Assembly (NCBI RefSeq): GCF_900108875.1
Contig: NZ_FNYJ01000004.1
Location: 170,807 to 234,806, forward strand
Source: Pseudomonas sp. NFR16
Lineage (GTDB): Bacteria > Pseudomonadota > Gammaproteobacteria > Pseudomonadales > Pseudomonadaceae
DNA: 64,000 bases
Reading direction: 5' to 3'
The notes beneath the pieces are model-generated. The model did not search any database. It had not been told where the DNA came from and saw only the letters and a list, made by a program, of their open reading frames with translations. Shown here piece after piece: positions 34,735-43,903 of the stretch (the first letter of the stretch is position 1; each line of letters starts with the position of its first letter). Both the position numbers and the translations under genes were made by a program.

Positions 34735-36279
34735 CTACAAGATCGCCTTGCGGGCGAAATGCCTGAGGCGGAAACCCAACAGCAGCAATGTCCCGAAATA
34801 CGCGCCGATCCCGGCGGCCACCAGCACGCCCAGCCGCAGGAAGCGCTGGAGCATCTGCCCGTCTGACCAGGAAGGCATCACCTGCATCAGCCCCAGTAGC
34901 ACGGCAGACATCACCGACACCGCAACAACCAGCTTGATCAGGAAAATCGCCCAGCCTGGCTGCGGCTGGAACAGATCCTGCCGACGCAACTGCCAGAACA
35001 ACAGCGCTGCATTGAGGCAGGCCCCCATGCTGATCGCCAGCGCCAGACCGGCGTGGGCCAAGTGGATGACATAGACGAACAACACATTGAACAACTGGGT
35101 CACGATGAGGGTGAAGATCGCGATCTTTACGGGCGTGCGAATATTCTGCTGCGCATAAAAGCCCGGCGCGAGGACTTTGATCACGATGATGCCGAGCAAG
35201 CCGACCGAATAAGCCACCAGCGCCCGCTGAGTCATCGCCGCGTCTTCGCCATCGAATTTGCCGTACTGAAACAGCGAAACGGTCAGCGGCTCGGCGAGCA
35301 GGCCCAGCGCCAGCGTACACGGCAGCACCAGCAGGAAGCACAGGCGCAGCCCCCAGTCGAGAATCCGCGAATATTCATGCCGATCCTTGCTCGCGTAGGT
35401 CTTGGAAAGAATCGGCAGCAGAATCGTACCCAGCGCAACACCCAGCACGCCCGATGGCAGCTCCATCAAACGGTCGGCGTAATACATCCACGACACTGAA
35501 CCGGCCACGAGAAACGATGCGAAAATCGTATTGATGATCAACGATATCTGGCTGACTGACACGCCGAGCATCGCCGGCAGCATCTGTTTCATCACTCGCC
35601 ACACGCCGGTATCGCGCAGGTTGATGCGCGGCAGAACGAGCATTCCGATCTTCTTCAGATGCGGCAGTTGATAAAGCAGTTGAAGCAATCCGCCCGCCAG
35701 CACGGCCCAGCCCAGGGTCATGACCGGTGGATTGAAATACGGGGTGAGGAACAGCGCAAAGAAGATCATCGCCAGGTTCAGCAGCGTCGGCACGAACGCA
35801 GGGACCGAGAAGCGATTCCAGGTATTAAGGATGGCGCCGGCCAGCGAGGACAGCGAGATCAGCAATATATAAGGAAACGTCACGCGCAGCAGATCGGACG
35901 TCAGCTGAAACTTTTCGGGGGTGTCGGCAAAGCCGGGCGCAGTCGCCCAGATGACCCACGGCGCGAAAATAATGCCCAGCACTGTGACCAGCGCCAGCGC
36001 CAGGGTCAGCATCCCCGTGACGTACGCGACAAAGGTGCGAGTGGCCTCCTCGCCCTGCTGGCTTTTATATTCAGCCAGAATCGGCACGAACGCCTGCGAG
36101 AAGGCGCCTTCGGCGAAAATCCGGCGCAACAGGTTGGGCAGTTTGAAGGCGATGAAGAAGGCATCGGTCGCCATTCCGGCGCCAAACGCCCGGGCGATGA
36201 TCGTGTCGCGGACAAAGCCCAGCACCCGCGAAAGCATTGTGATAGAGCTGACGGCGGCTAGCGATTTGAGTAGGTTCAT
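34735..36279 (-). CDS. murJ: Lipid II flippase MurJ
   Basis: A 514-residue MOP-superfamily inner-membrane protein with about fourteen helices that moves lipid II across the membrane. Family motifs are clear from the start: SITMLSRVLGFVRDTIIARAFGAG and ATDAFFIAFKLPNLLRRIFAEGAFSQAFVP. The conserved arginines used in transport are included. The length matches E. coli MurJ (511). It is divergent from rpsT. Confidence 0.96.
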   Translation of the reverse strand: MNLLKSLAAVSSITMLSRVLGFVRDTIIARAFGAGMATDAFFIAFKLPNLLRRIFAEGAFSQAFVPILAEYKSQQGEEATRTFVAYVTGMLTLALALVTVLGIIFAPWVIWATAPGFADTPEKFQLTSDLLRVTFPYILLISLSSLAGAILNTWNRFSVPAFVPTLLNLAMIFFALFLTPYFNPPVMTLGWAVLAGGLLQLLYQLPHLKKIGMLVLPRINLRDTGVWRVMKQMLPAMLGVSVSQISLIINTIFASFLVAGSVSWMYYADRLMELPSGVLGVALGTILLPILSKTYASKDRHEYSRILDWGLRLCFLLVLPCTLALGLLAEPLTVSLFQYGKFDGEDAAMTQRALVAYSVGLLGIIVIKVLAPGFYAQQNIRTPVKIAIFTLIVTQLFNVLFVYVIHLAHAGLALAISMGACLNAALLFWQLRRQDLFQPQPGWAIFLIKLVVAVSVMSAVLLGLMQVMPSWSDGQMLQRFLRLGVLVAAGIGAYFGTLLLLGFRLRHFARKAIL

Positions 36280-36450
36280 CTAAAGGTTGTGCGCCCGACC
36301 AAAGGAAGCGCCAAAGCGCGATCCATTTATGCGATACTCCGCGCCGCAAAACAGCACTGAGCCAAAAACCGCGAGTTTACAGGTCGTACGCCGGAAAGAA
36401 ATCACCTCGGCATCACACTGCGACCACTCAGCGGAACGCATCAACTGCCC

Positions 36451-36479
36451 TTGACAAGCATCAAACTCATCGGCATGAT
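36451..36479 (+). promoter_or_regulatory. Probable sigma-70 promoter of rpsT
   Basis: TTGACA (36451-36456), a 17-bp spacer and CATGAT (36474-36479) lie about 50 bp before the rpsT start, in the murJ/rpsT divergent region. Confidence 0.65.
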
Positions 36480-36529
36480 TCGCGGCCTATTTTGTTAGCT
36501 ATTTCCCAAGTCTTTCGAGGAGCTCGACG

Positions 36530-36808
36530 GTGGCCAACTCACCTTCCGCCAAAAAACGTGCAAAACAGGCTGAGAAGCGTCGCAGCCACAACGCCAGCCT
36601 GCGTTCCATGGTTCGTACCTACATCAAGAACGTAGTCAAAGCCATCGACGCAAAAGACGCTGAAAAAGCGCAAGCTGCTTATGTTCTGGCCGTGCCAGTT
36701 ATCGACCGTATGGCCGATAAAGGCATCATCCACAAGAACAAAGCTGCTCGCCATAAAGGCCGCCTGAATGGCCACATCAAGGCTCTGAACCTTGCTGCTG
36801 CAGCCTAA
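36530..36808 (+). CDS. rpsT: 30S ribosomal protein S20
   Basis: A 92-residue, very basic helical protein binding 16S rRNA. The sequence ANSPSAKKRAKQAEKRR and the later KGIIHKNKAARHKGRL are diagnostic. It starts at GTG with GAGGAG upstream; weak start codons are common for S20, whose synthesis is autoregulated. Promoter and terminator are both visible. Confidence 0.97.
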   Translation: MANSPSAKKRAKQAEKRRSHNASLRSMVRTYIKNVVKAIDAKDAEKAQAAYVLAVPVIDRMADKGIIHKNKAARHKGRLNGHIKALNLAAAA

Positions 36809-36822
36809 GCGACCCGCTTGTT

Positions 36823-36850
36823 AAAAAACCGACCTCAGGGTCGGTTTTTT
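36823..36850 (+). terminator. Terminator of rpsT
   Basis: AAAAACCGACC-TCA-GGGTCGGTTTTTT immediately downstream of rpsT. Confidence 0.88.
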
Positions 36851-36983
36851 ATTGCCTGCGATTCTTGCGCATGACCAGCTCATGACTTGCTGCAACACAT
36901 GGAGAAACGCGACTTGCCTGCGCCAGGCCTGAAGGCCCCAGCCAGCCATTGATGCAAGCCGAGACCTCCATTCGAGCACGCCA

Positions 36984-37454
36984 TCAAGGCGCGGGCGCTG
37001 GGGACCACGGCAGAATCGGGATTGCCGTCACCGCATTCTGTGGACTGCCCTCGATCACACGATCGCTGTAAACGAGGTACACCAGCGTATTGCGTTTCTT
37101 GTCCAGGAAACGCACCACCTGCATGGTCTTGAAGACCAGCGATGTGCGCTCCTTGAAGACCTCATCGCCATCCTTGAGCTCTTCCTTGAAGTGAATCGGC
37201 CCGACCTGGCGACAGGCGATGGACGCCTCGGCCCGATCTTCCGCCAGACCCAGCCCACCTTTGAGCCCGCCGGTCTTGGCGCGGGACAAGTAGCACGTCA
37301 CCCCGTCCACCTTGGGATCGTCGAATGCCTCGACGACGATCCGGTCATTCGGCCCGACAAACTTGAAAACCGTCGACACCTGACCGATCTCTTCGGCCGA
37401 TGCCAGCAAGGGCAGCATCAACAATGCACCCACCATCCCTTTCAGCGCTCGCAT
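36984..37454 (-). CDS. creA: CreA-family periplasmic protein
   Basis: A 156-residue exported protein of unknown function. A signal peptide (about 1-20, ending LASA) is followed by the CreA domain with VDGVTCYLSRAKTGG, ASIACRQVGPI and the C-terminal VYLVYSDRVIEGSPQNAVTAIPI. Two cysteines probably form a disulfide. The ATG at 37454 has GAAGGAAG upstream; a GTG directly before it is less likely. It lies 28 bp after proB in the same direction. Confidence 0.9.
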   Translation of the reverse strand: MRALKGMVGALLMLPLLASAEEIGQVSTVFKFVGPNDRIVVEAFDDPKVDGVTCYLSRAKTGGLKGGLGLAEDRAEASIACRQVGPIHFKEELKDGDEVFKERTSLVFKTMQVVRFLDKKRNTLVYLVYSDRVIEGSPQNAVTAIPILPWSPAPAP

Positions 37455-37482
37455 CACAACTTCCTTCTATTAGTGACCGGAT

Positions 37483-38601
37483 TCAGACCAGAATCAGGTT
37501 GTCGCGATGAACCAGCTCCGGCTCGGCCATATAGCCCAGCTCCCTGACGATCGCATCGGACGGCAGACCGATGATCTTTTGTGCTTCCAGCGCACTGTAA
37601 TTGCTCAGGCCACGCGCGATTTCTCGTCCATCGGCCGCCACACACACCACCATTTCACCGCGGCGGAAACTGCCCTGCACAATCTTCACCCCCACAGGCA
37701 ACAAGCTCTTGTTGCTCTCGGTAAGGGCCTTCACGGCACCATCGTCGAGCACCAGCGTGCCTCGGGTCTGCAGGTGCCCTGCCAGCCATTGCTTGCGGGC
37801 GGCGAGCATGCCGCGCTCCGGAGACAACAACGTACCCAGACGCTCCCCAGCCTTCAGACGCGCCAGCACCCGCTCGATGCGGCCACCAACGATGACCGTG
37901 TGCGCGCCTGACCGCGCCGCCAGACGCGCCGCACGCAGCTTGGTCTGCATGCCACCACGCCCCAGCGCCCCGCCAGTGCCACCGGCAACGGCGTCGAGCG
38001 CAGGATCATCGGCACGCGCCTCGTAGATCAGTTGCGCCTCGGGATTGTTGCGAGGATCGGCGTCGAACATGCCGTCGCGGTCAGTCAGAATGACCAACAG
38101 ATCAGCCTCGACCAGGTTGGCGACCAGCGCAGCCAAGGTGTCGTTGTCGCCGAAACGAATCTCGTCAGTGACGACAGTGTCGTTCTCGTTGATCACGGGC
38201 ACGACACCCAGCTCGACCAGCGTGCGCAGCGTGCTGCGTGCGTTGAGGTAGCGCTTGCGGTCGGAAAGATCGTCATGGGTCAGGAGAATCTGCGCCGTAT
38301 GCCGCTGGTATTCCGCAAAGCTGGACTCCCACGCCTGCACCAAGCCCATCTGACCGATAGCCGCAGCCGCCTGAAGCTCATGCATGGCACTCGGTCGTGC
38401 AGCCCAGCCCAGACGACTCATGCCGGCAGCCACCGCGCCGGAAGAGACCAGAACCAGTTCGACGCCCGCCTCATGCAGCGCCACCATCTGCTCGACCCAA
38501 ACACCCATCGCGTTGCGGTCCAGACCCTTGCCGTCCGCCGTCAGCAGCGCACTTCCGATCTTGACAACCCAACGCTGGGCACCTGTCACCTTGCTCCGCA
38601 T
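37483..38601 (-). CDS. proB: Glutamate 5-kinase
   Basis: A 372-residue enzyme for the first step of proline synthesis. An amino-acid kinase domain (1-255) contains VVKIGSALLT, VSSGAVAAG, INENDTV and GGTGGALGRGGMQTKLRAA. A C-terminal PUA domain (about 275-360) follows. The length matches E. coli ProB (367). It lies downstream of obgE after a hairpin and upstream of creA. Confidence 0.96.
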   Translation of the reverse strand: MRSKVTGAQRWVVKIGSALLTADGKGLDRNAMGVWVEQMVALHEAGVELVLVSSGAVAAGMSRLGWAARPSAMHELQAAAAIGQMGLVQAWESSFAEYQRHTAQILLTHDDLSDRKRYLNARSTLRTLVELGVVPVINENDTVVTDEIRFGDNDTLAALVANLVEADLLVILTDRDGMFDADPRNNPEAQLIYEARADDPALDAVAGGTGGALGRGGMQTKLRAARLAARSGAHTVIVGGRIERVLARLKAGERLGTLLSPERGMLAARKQWLAGHLQTRGTLVLDDGAVKALTESNKSLLPVGVKIVQGSFRRGEMVVCVAADGREIARGLSNYSALEAQKIIGLPSDAIVRELGYMAEPELVHRDNLILV

Positions 38602-38643
38602 GATCGTTCAACCTTAAGCCAGAGAATCCGAATTCGACATACT

Positions 38644-38667
38644 AAAACGCCGCTATCAAAGCGGCGT
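38644..38667 (-). terminator. Hairpin downstream of obgE
   Basis: On the minus strand AACGCCGC-TTTGATA-GCGGCGTTTTAG, 20 bp after obgE. It has a short T-run, so it may attenuate rather than end transcription into proB. Confidence 0.6.
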
Positions 38668-38686
38668 TGTAGTTTACTTCACTCGA

Positions 38687-39910
38687 TCATTCACGGACGT
38701 AAATGATTTCCGGACCATCTTCATCGTCCTCGAAATCATCATCCCAATCGTCATCGCCCATGTCGTGCACGCTCTTCACGCCACTGCGGCGCAGTGCACG
38801 CTTGTCGTCCAGCGCTTGCAGTTGGGCACGGGCCTCGTCTTCGATACGCTGATCCAGCTCGGCCAACTCTTCGGCGTAGGCCGGATCATTGGCCAGACGG
38901 TCGGCGCGATCTTCGAGGTAACGCATGATGTCGTGGCTCAGACGCTCGGTGCCCTGTTTGGCAATTGCCGAAATCATGTACACCGGGCCAGTCCATTGCA
39001 GACGCTCGACAATCTGCGCCTTGACCGCTTCATGCTGATCTTCCGGCAGCATGTCGCACTTGTTCAAGACCAGCCAGCGATCACGATCCGACAGCGCCGG
39101 GCTGAACTTGACCAACTCGTTGACGATGACCTCGGCAGCATCAGCCGGATTGGACTCATCCAGCGGCGCCATGTCGACGAGGTGCAGCAACAGACGAGTA
39201 CGCGCCAGGTGCTTGAGGAAGCGAATACCCAGGCCTGCGCCATCGGACGCACCCTCGATCAGCCCCGGAATGTCAGCGATAACGAAGCTTTTCCAGCGAT
39301 CGACACTGACCACACCCAGGTTCGGCACCAGCGTGGTGAACGGATAGTCGGCAACTTTCGGCTTGGCGGCCGAGACCGAACGAATGAAAGTACTTTTGCC
39401 TGCGTTCGGCAAGCCCAGCAGACCGACGTCCGCCAGCACTTTCATTTCCAGTTTCAGGTCACGCTGCTCGCCCGGCTTGCCCGGCGTGGTCTGACGCGGC
39501 GCGCGGTTGGTACTGGATTTGAAGCGGGTGTTACCCAAGCCGTGCCAACCACCCTGCACCACCAACAGACGCTGACCGGCTTTGGTCAGGTCACCGATGA
39601 TTTCCTGGGTGCTGGCATCGATCACGGTCGTGCCGACCGGCACGCGCAGGATCAGGTCTTCACCTTTGCGACCGGTGCAATCGGTGCTGCCGCCATTGGA
39701 GCCACGCTCCGCATCGAAGTGACGGGTGTAGCGATAATCGACCAACGTGTTGAGGTTCTCGTCGGCGACCATGTAGATCGAGCCACCGTCACCACCATCA
39801 CCGCCGTTCGGACCACCGTTTTCGATGAATTTTTCGCGACGGAAGCTCATGCAACCGTTGCCGCCGTCACCGGCTTTCACCCGAATGGATACTTCATCAA
39901 CAAATTTCAT
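38687..39910 (-). CDS. obgE: Obg GTPase (CgtA)
   Basis: A 407-residue ribosome-assembly GTPase. The glycine-rich Obg fold (1-158) includes GGNGCMSFRREKF and GGPNGGDGGDGG. The G domain has GLPNAGKST (166-174), DIPGLIEGASDG and NKCD. The acidic C-terminal tail ends DDDWDDDFEDDEDG. The gene is downstream of rplU-rpmA, the conserved proteobacterial order, with a terminator between rpmA and obgE. Confidence 0.96.
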   Translation of the reverse strand: MKFVDEVSIRVKAGDGGNGCMSFRREKFIENGGPNGGDGGDGGSIYMVADENLNTLVDYRYTRHFDAERGSNGGSTDCTGRKGEDLILRVPVGTTVIDASTQEIIGDLTKAGQRLLVVQGGWHGLGNTRFKSSTNRAPRQTTPGKPGEQRDLKLEMKVLADVGLLGLPNAGKSTFIRSVSAAKPKVADYPFTTLVPNLGVVSVDRWKSFVIADIPGLIEGASDGAGLGIRFLKHLARTRLLLHLVDMAPLDESNPADAAEVIVNELVKFSPALSDRDRWLVLNKCDMLPEDQHEAVKAQIVERLQWTGPVYMISAIAKQGTERLSHDIMRYLEDRADRLANDPAYAEELAELDQRIEDEARAQLQALDDKRALRRSGVKSVHDMGDDDWDDDFEDDEDGPEIIYVRE

Positions 39911-40078
39911 AACGCACGCCTCCCGTCACAAAGACGAGCAAACAACATAAATTCATAAGGCTCTTGCAAAGATGAGCGTTGCGGTACCGATCAAAAACCA
40001 GCGCTTCACACCACAACGGCCCACACAAACAGCTTTGCAAGAGACTCACCGACCAATTTTGCACAGTCCCTACAAACG

Positions 40079-40105
40079 AAAAAGCCCTGTCGCGAGACAG
40101 GGCTT
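40079..40105 (-). terminator. Terminator of rplU-rpmA
   Basis: On the minus strand AAGCCCTGTC-TCG-CGACAGGGCTTTTT, 18 bp after the rpmA stop. Confidence 0.85.
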
Positions 40106-40122
40106 GATCTGCTAACGCAAGA

Positions 40123-40395
40123 TTATGCCGCGGCTTGAGCCTTAGGCACGATGCTTACGTAGCGACGACCGAAGGCGCCTTTGACTTCGAACTTGATCAC
40201 GCCTTCGACTTTAGCGAACAGGGTGTGATCCTTGCCCATGCCAACGCCGTAGCCAGCGTGGAATTGGGTGCCGCGCTGACGCACGATGATGTTGCCCGGA
40301 ACGATTACCTGGCCGCCATACATCTTCACGCCAAGGCGTTTGGCTTCTGAGTCGCGACCGTTACGGGTACTACCACCAGCTTTTTTGTGTGCCAT
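40123..40395 (-). CDS. rpmA: 50S ribosomal protein L27
   Basis: A 90-residue ribosomal protein. The N-terminus AHKKAGGSTRNGRDSEAKRLGVK reaches the peptidyl-transferase centre. RQRGTQFHAGYGVGMGKDHTLFA is diagnostic. It lies 37 bp downstream of rplU and is followed by a terminator. Confidence 0.98.
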   Translation of the reverse strand: MAHKKAGGSTRNGRDSEAKRLGVKMYGGQVIVPGNIIVRQRGTQFHAGYGVGMGKDHTLFAKVEGVIKFEVKGAFGRRYVSIVPKAQAAA

Positions 40396-40432
40396 GAGTT
40401 CAATACTCCTATTAGGGTATCAGGCTGAAAAA

Positions 40433-40747
40433 TCAGGCCTGGATACCGGTGATTTTGATCTCGGTGAACCACTGGCGGTGGCCCATACGCTTCATGTGGT
40501 GCTTACGGCGACGGAACTTGATGATGCGGACTTTATCGTGACGACCCTGGGAGATCACTTCAGCCACAACGGTAGCACCGGCAACGACTGGAGCGCCGAT
40601 ATTGACGTCGTCACCATTGGCAACCAGCAGAACGCGGTCGAAGGTAACGGTTTCGCCAGTAGCGACTTCCAGTTTTTCAATTTTCAGGTATTCACCTGGG
40701 GCGACTTTGTACTGCTTGCCACCAGTAACGATTACTGCGTACGACAT
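40433..40747 (-). CDS. rplU: 50S ribosomal protein L21
   Basis: A 104-residue 23S rRNA-binding protein. MSYAVIVTGGKQYKVAPGEYL and KFRRRKHHMKRMGHRQ are diagnostic. It is the first gene of rplU-rpmA and has a clear sigma-70 promoter about 135 bp upstream. Confidence 0.98.
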   Translation of the reverse strand: MSYAVIVTGGKQYKVAPGEYLKIEKLEVATGETVTFDRVLLVANGDDVNIGAPVVAGATVVAEVISQGRHDKVRIIKFRRRKHHMKRMGHRQWFTEIKITGIQA

Positions 40748-40880
40748 GGTATATCTCCGAAAATCCTGCTCACCCAGCTCTTTATAAGAAGAGTATCGGC
40801 TGGCATGGCTGCATGGGGCTGGAAAGGCTCGTCATGCAATTGCGTAAGGCAGGTGCTGCCCAGGAAAGTTAGGGTGCGCG

Positions 40881-40909
40881 ATTGTACGCAAGCCGCGAAC
40901 GCCTTGCAA
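40881..40909 (-). promoter_or_regulatory. Sigma-70 promoter of rplU-rpmA
   Basis: On the minus strand TTGCAA (-35), a 17-bp spacer and TACAAT (-10), followed by a GC-rich discriminator. It leaves a leader of about 125 nt before rplU. It lies in the divergent region with ispB. Confidence 0.75.
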
Positions 40910-40988
40910 GCTGCGTTACGTCACGCCTTGACAGGGTGGGGCCTGCAACCTAGCATGCCGCGCAACCCTTCTGGAGCACGCCTCGCTG

Positions 40989-41957
40989 ATGCAACCCCAA
41001 GCCTTCTACCGCGCTGTGGCGGACGACTTTACAGCCGTCGACCACATTATCAAGAAGCAGCTGACGTCGCGCGTGCCGCTGGTCTCGAAAATCGGCGACT
41101 ACATCACTTCCGCCGGCGGCAAACGCCTGCGCCCGCTGCTCGTTCTGCTGTGCGGCAAGGCACTGGGAAGCGGCGGTGACCATCTGCGCCTGCTGGCGGC
41201 AACCATCGAATTCCTGCACACGGCGACCCTGCTGCACGACGACGTCGTCGACATGTCCGGGATGCGCCGTGGCCGCTCGACCGCCAATGCGATGTGGGGC
41301 AACGCGCCAAGCGTGCTGGTCGGTGATTTTCTCTATTCGCGCTCGTTCGAAATGATGGTCGAACTGGGTTCGATGCCCGTGATGCAGATCCTGTCCAAGG
41401 CAACGCGCGTCATCGCTGAAGGCGAAGTCCTGCAGCTGTCCAAGGTGCGCGATGCCAGCACCACCGAAGAAACCTACATGGAAGTGATTCGCGGCAAGAC
41501 AGCCATGCTGTTCGAGGCCTCGACTCACAGCGCCGCTGCACTGGCCAACGCCAGCGCCGAACAAAGCGAAGCGCTGCGCACGTTCGGTGATCATCTGGGT
41601 GTTGCATTCCAGTTGGTCGACGATCTGCTCGACTACCGTGGCGACGCCGAAACCCTGGGCAAGAACATCGGCGACGACCTTGCAGAAGGCAAACCGACGC
41701 TGCCTCTGATCTACACCATGCGCGAAGGCACGCCGGAACAGGCGGCCCTGGTACGCAAGGCGATTCAGAAAGGCGGTCTGGAAGATCTGGAAAGCATTCG
41801 CGAAGCGGTTGAGCAATCAGGCTCGCTGGATTACACCGCGCAACTGGCTCGTGACTATGTCGCCCGCGCCATCGCCTGCCTGGATGTCCTGCCAGCCAGC
41901 GAGTACCGCGATGCACTGATCGAGCTGAGCGAGTTCGCCGTCGCCCGCACTCACTGA
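40989..41957 (+). CDS. ispB: Long-chain polyprenyl diphosphate synthase (ubiquinone side chain)
   Basis: A 322-residue all-alpha prenyltransferase that builds the ubiquinone side chain from farnesyl diphosphate and IPP. Both Asp-rich motifs are present: DDVVD (84-88) and DDLLD (211-215), together with GGKRLRP near residue 43. Pseudomonads make ubiquinone-9, so the product is probably nonaprenyl (solanesyl) diphosphate. It is divergent from rplU, as in E. coli, and has its own terminator. Confidence 0.95.
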   Translation: MQPQAFYRAVADDFTAVDHIIKKQLTSRVPLVSKIGDYITSAGGKRLRPLLVLLCGKALGSGGDHLRLLAATIEFLHTATLLHDDVVDMSGMRRGRSTANAMWGNAPSVLVGDFLYSRSFEMMVELGSMPVMQILSKATRVIAEGEVLQLSKVRDASTTEETYMEVIRGKTAMLFEASTHSAAALANASAEQSEALRTFGDHLGVAFQLVDDLLDYRGDAETLGKNIGDDLAEGKPTLPLIYTMREGTPEQAALVRKAIQKGGLEDLESIREAVEQSGSLDYTAQLARDYVARAIACLDVLPASEYRDALIELSEFAVARTH

Positions 41958-41976
41958 TCCGGCTCGGCACCTGAAG

Positions 41977-42003
41977 AAGCCCGTCCACGCGACGGGCTTT
42001 TTT
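41977..42003 (+). terminator. Terminator of ispB
   Basis: AAGCCCGTC-CACGC-GACGGGCTTTTTT, 19 bp after the ispB stop. Confidence 0.88.
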
Positions 42004-42115
42004 GTGCCCGCACGGATCATCGACCTCCGGCACGCCGCAGCGGCGAACAGCTGACCCACATCAACCCCGACGCAAAGATGCGAATTAATCTCAAATAGAT
42101 CCTTGCTATTCTGCG

Positions 42116-42134
42116 GATAAGAATTATTCTCATT
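42116..42134. promoter_or_regulatory. Fur box upstream of the 80-residue gene
   Basis: GATAAGAATTATTCTCATT (reverse complement AATGAGAATAATTCTTATC) differs at only two positions from the symmetric form AATGAGAAT-N-ATTCTCATT of the iron-box. It lies 22 bp before the next start codon, a position suited to repression. This predicts induction in low iron. Confidence 0.78.
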
Positions 42135-42155
42135 GAAACCTCAAGGAGAACGAAC

Positions 42156-42398
42156 ATGACTTATTTGATAGACGCCTGGCTGGATCGCCCACACCCTTAC
42201 CTGCGAATTCTGCATCGCGAAACGGGTGAAGTGTGTGCGGTATTGCATGAGGACGCGCTGGATGAATTGCGGGATCAGGGTGACCTGGATGTGATCAGCC
42301 TGAGTTCGTGCGAACCTGGCATTCAGAAGGAAATGGTGCGCAACCTGTTTCTGTTCTGCTACGCCCGGGCGTTGCGCCCGACGCTGGAACTGCATTGA
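42156..42398 (+). CDS. Small conserved protein, predicted iron-regulated
   Basis: An 80-residue soluble protein of unknown function with no signal peptide or recognised domain. It contains two cysteines (EVCAVLHE and SSCEPGIQKE) plus one in LFCYARAL, and is slightly acidic. AGGAGA precedes the ATG. It corresponds by position to PA4570 of P. aeruginosa, next to ispB. The Fur box upstream is the only functional clue. Confidence 0.85.
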   Translation: MTYLIDAWLDRPHPYLRILHRETGEVCAVLHEDALDELRDQGDLDVISLSSCEPGIQKEMVRNLFLFCYARALRPTLELH

Positions 42399-42494
42399 TC
42401 ATGACGACCGCGTCGACATTGCCGAGCGAGCCCTGCAGCCTGCTCGGCAATCATTCAGCCTGACGCTTGAGCCGTACGGCTCAGCTGTACCGCC

Positions 42495-43112
42495 TTACAG
42501 AACGTCCAGCAGCTCGACGTCGAATACCAGAACGCTGTGTGGAGGGATGCTCCCCACGCCCTGCGCGCCGTATGCCAGCTCGCTCGGAACGTACAGGCGC
42601 CACTTGCTGCCGGCCTTCATCAGTTGCAGGGCTTCGGTCCAGCCAGCGATCACGCCACCGACCGGAAATTCAGCTGGCTCGCCACGATCGTAGGAGCTGT
42701 CGAAGACGGTGCCATCGATCAGCATGCCGTGGTAGTGGGTGCGCACGTTGCTTTCGCGCGTCGGCTGAGCGCCGTCGCCTTGGGTGATGACTTCGAATTG
42801 CAGACCGGATTCCAGGGTGGTCACGCCTTCACGCTTGGCGTTGTCGGCCAGGTAAGCCTTGCCAGCGCCGGCGGCGGCTTCAGCCTTGGCAGCCGCTTCG
42901 GCTTGCATGATGTCGCGAATGACTTTGAAGCTTGCAGCCATTTCTTCCTGGCTGACGCGGCTCGGCTTGCCACCGAATGCATCGGTCAGGCCCGCGAGAA
43001 TGGCGTCAAGGCTGACACCCGGTGGCGGGTTGTCGCGCAGCTGGTCACCCAGCTGACGGCCGATGCCGTAGCTGACGCGCGTTTCGTCGGTGGACAGATT
43101 GACTTCGGACAT
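42495..43112 (-). CDS. fklB: FKBP-type peptidyl-prolyl isomerase FklB
   Basis: A 205-residue isomerase, matching the length of E. coli FklB (206). An N-terminal helical dimerisation domain (1-95, with YGIGRQLGDQL and EMAASFKVIRDIMQAEAAAKA) precedes the C-terminal FKBP domain (110-205). That domain has HYHGMLIDGTVFDSSYDRGEP, VIAGWTEALQLM and PSELAYGAQGVGSIPPHSVLVFDVELLDV. No signal peptide is visible. The ATG at 43112 has GGAG eight bases upstream. Confidence 0.93.
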   Translation of the reverse strand: MSEVNLSTDETRVSYGIGRQLGDQLRDNPPPGVSLDAILAGLTDAFGGKPSRVSQEEMAASFKVIRDIMQAEAAAKAEAAAGAGKAYLADNAKREGVTTLESGLQFEVITQGDGAQPTRESNVRTHYHGMLIDGTVFDSSYDRGEPAEFPVGGVIAGWTEALQLMKAGSKWRLYVPSELAYGAQGVGSIPPHSVLVFDVELLDVL

Positions 43113-43244
43113 GACACTGCTCCGCTTATGGAGCACCCGCAGGTGCCCCGAACCAAAAGGCCGAGCAGCCTAGCACAAGGAGGCCGGAGCGGTAATGGTC
43201 AACCCGCGCTGCGCACGGCAACACGCCGCGCACAGGCCGGGCCG

Positions 43245-43733
43245 TCAGTGCTTGGTGACTTTATCCAGATAGCCCATTGCAAACGCCGAGACCACAAACG
43301 TCATGTGGATGATCACGTACCACATCAGGTACTGAGGCTCGATGTTCTTGGCATCCATGAACACCCGCAACAGGTGGATGGAGGAGATAGCGACGATAGA
43401 CGCGGCGACTTTCATCTTCAGGGAAGATGAATCCATCTTGCCTAGCCAGTTGAGTTTTTCCTTGTCCTCGTCGATGTCCAGCTGAGAAACGAAGTTCTCG
43501 TACCCGGAAATCATCACCATCACCAGCAGCCCCCCGACCAGTGCCATGTCAATCAGCGACAGCAGCACCAGTATCAGGTCTGACTCGGCCAGCGAGAAGA
43601 CATTGGGGATGACGTGGAAGATTTCCTGAAAGAACTTCAGCGCCAGCGCCAGAAGTCCCAGCGACAAACCGAAGTAGATGGGGGCCAGCAGCCAGCGCGA
43701 GGCGTACATGGCATTTTCGATAAAGCGTTCCAT
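43245..43733 (-). CDS. YqhA/UPF0114 family inner-membrane protein
   Basis: A 162-residue membrane protein of the TIGR00645/UPF0114 family with three to four helices. ENAMYASRWLLAPIYFGLS at the start, GGLLVMVMISGYENFVS in the middle and LMWYVIIHMTFVVSAFAMGYLD at the end are family-typical. Function is unknown. It lies downstream of a small unknown gene on the same strand. Confidence 0.9.
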   Translation of the reverse strand: MERFIENAMYASRWLLAPIYFGLSLGLLALALKFFQEIFHVIPNVFSLAESDLILVLLSLIDMALVGGLLVMVMISGYENFVSQLDIDEDKEKLNWLGKMDSSSLKMKVAASIVAISSIHLLRVFMDAKNIEPQYLMWYVIIHMTFVVSAFAMGYLDKVTKH

Positions 43734-43903
43734 TGAAACTCACAGTTGATTGAAAGCTGCCGAGTATAGGGCGATCGCTGCGCGCTACAAGCCGCCCTGA
43801 CACCACTCGAAACAATTAGCCGACGTAACGCTCCCCGAAAGCGCCGTGGTGCCCTGCACGCGCAGGAACACAACCGCCGCATTCACCGTGCTGCCGGCAC
43901 ACC

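Noticed and set aside
42420..42450. TTGCCGAGC...GCTCGGCAA hairpin after the 80-residue gene
   Set aside because: The stem is clear but no T-run follows, so I did not list it as a terminator.
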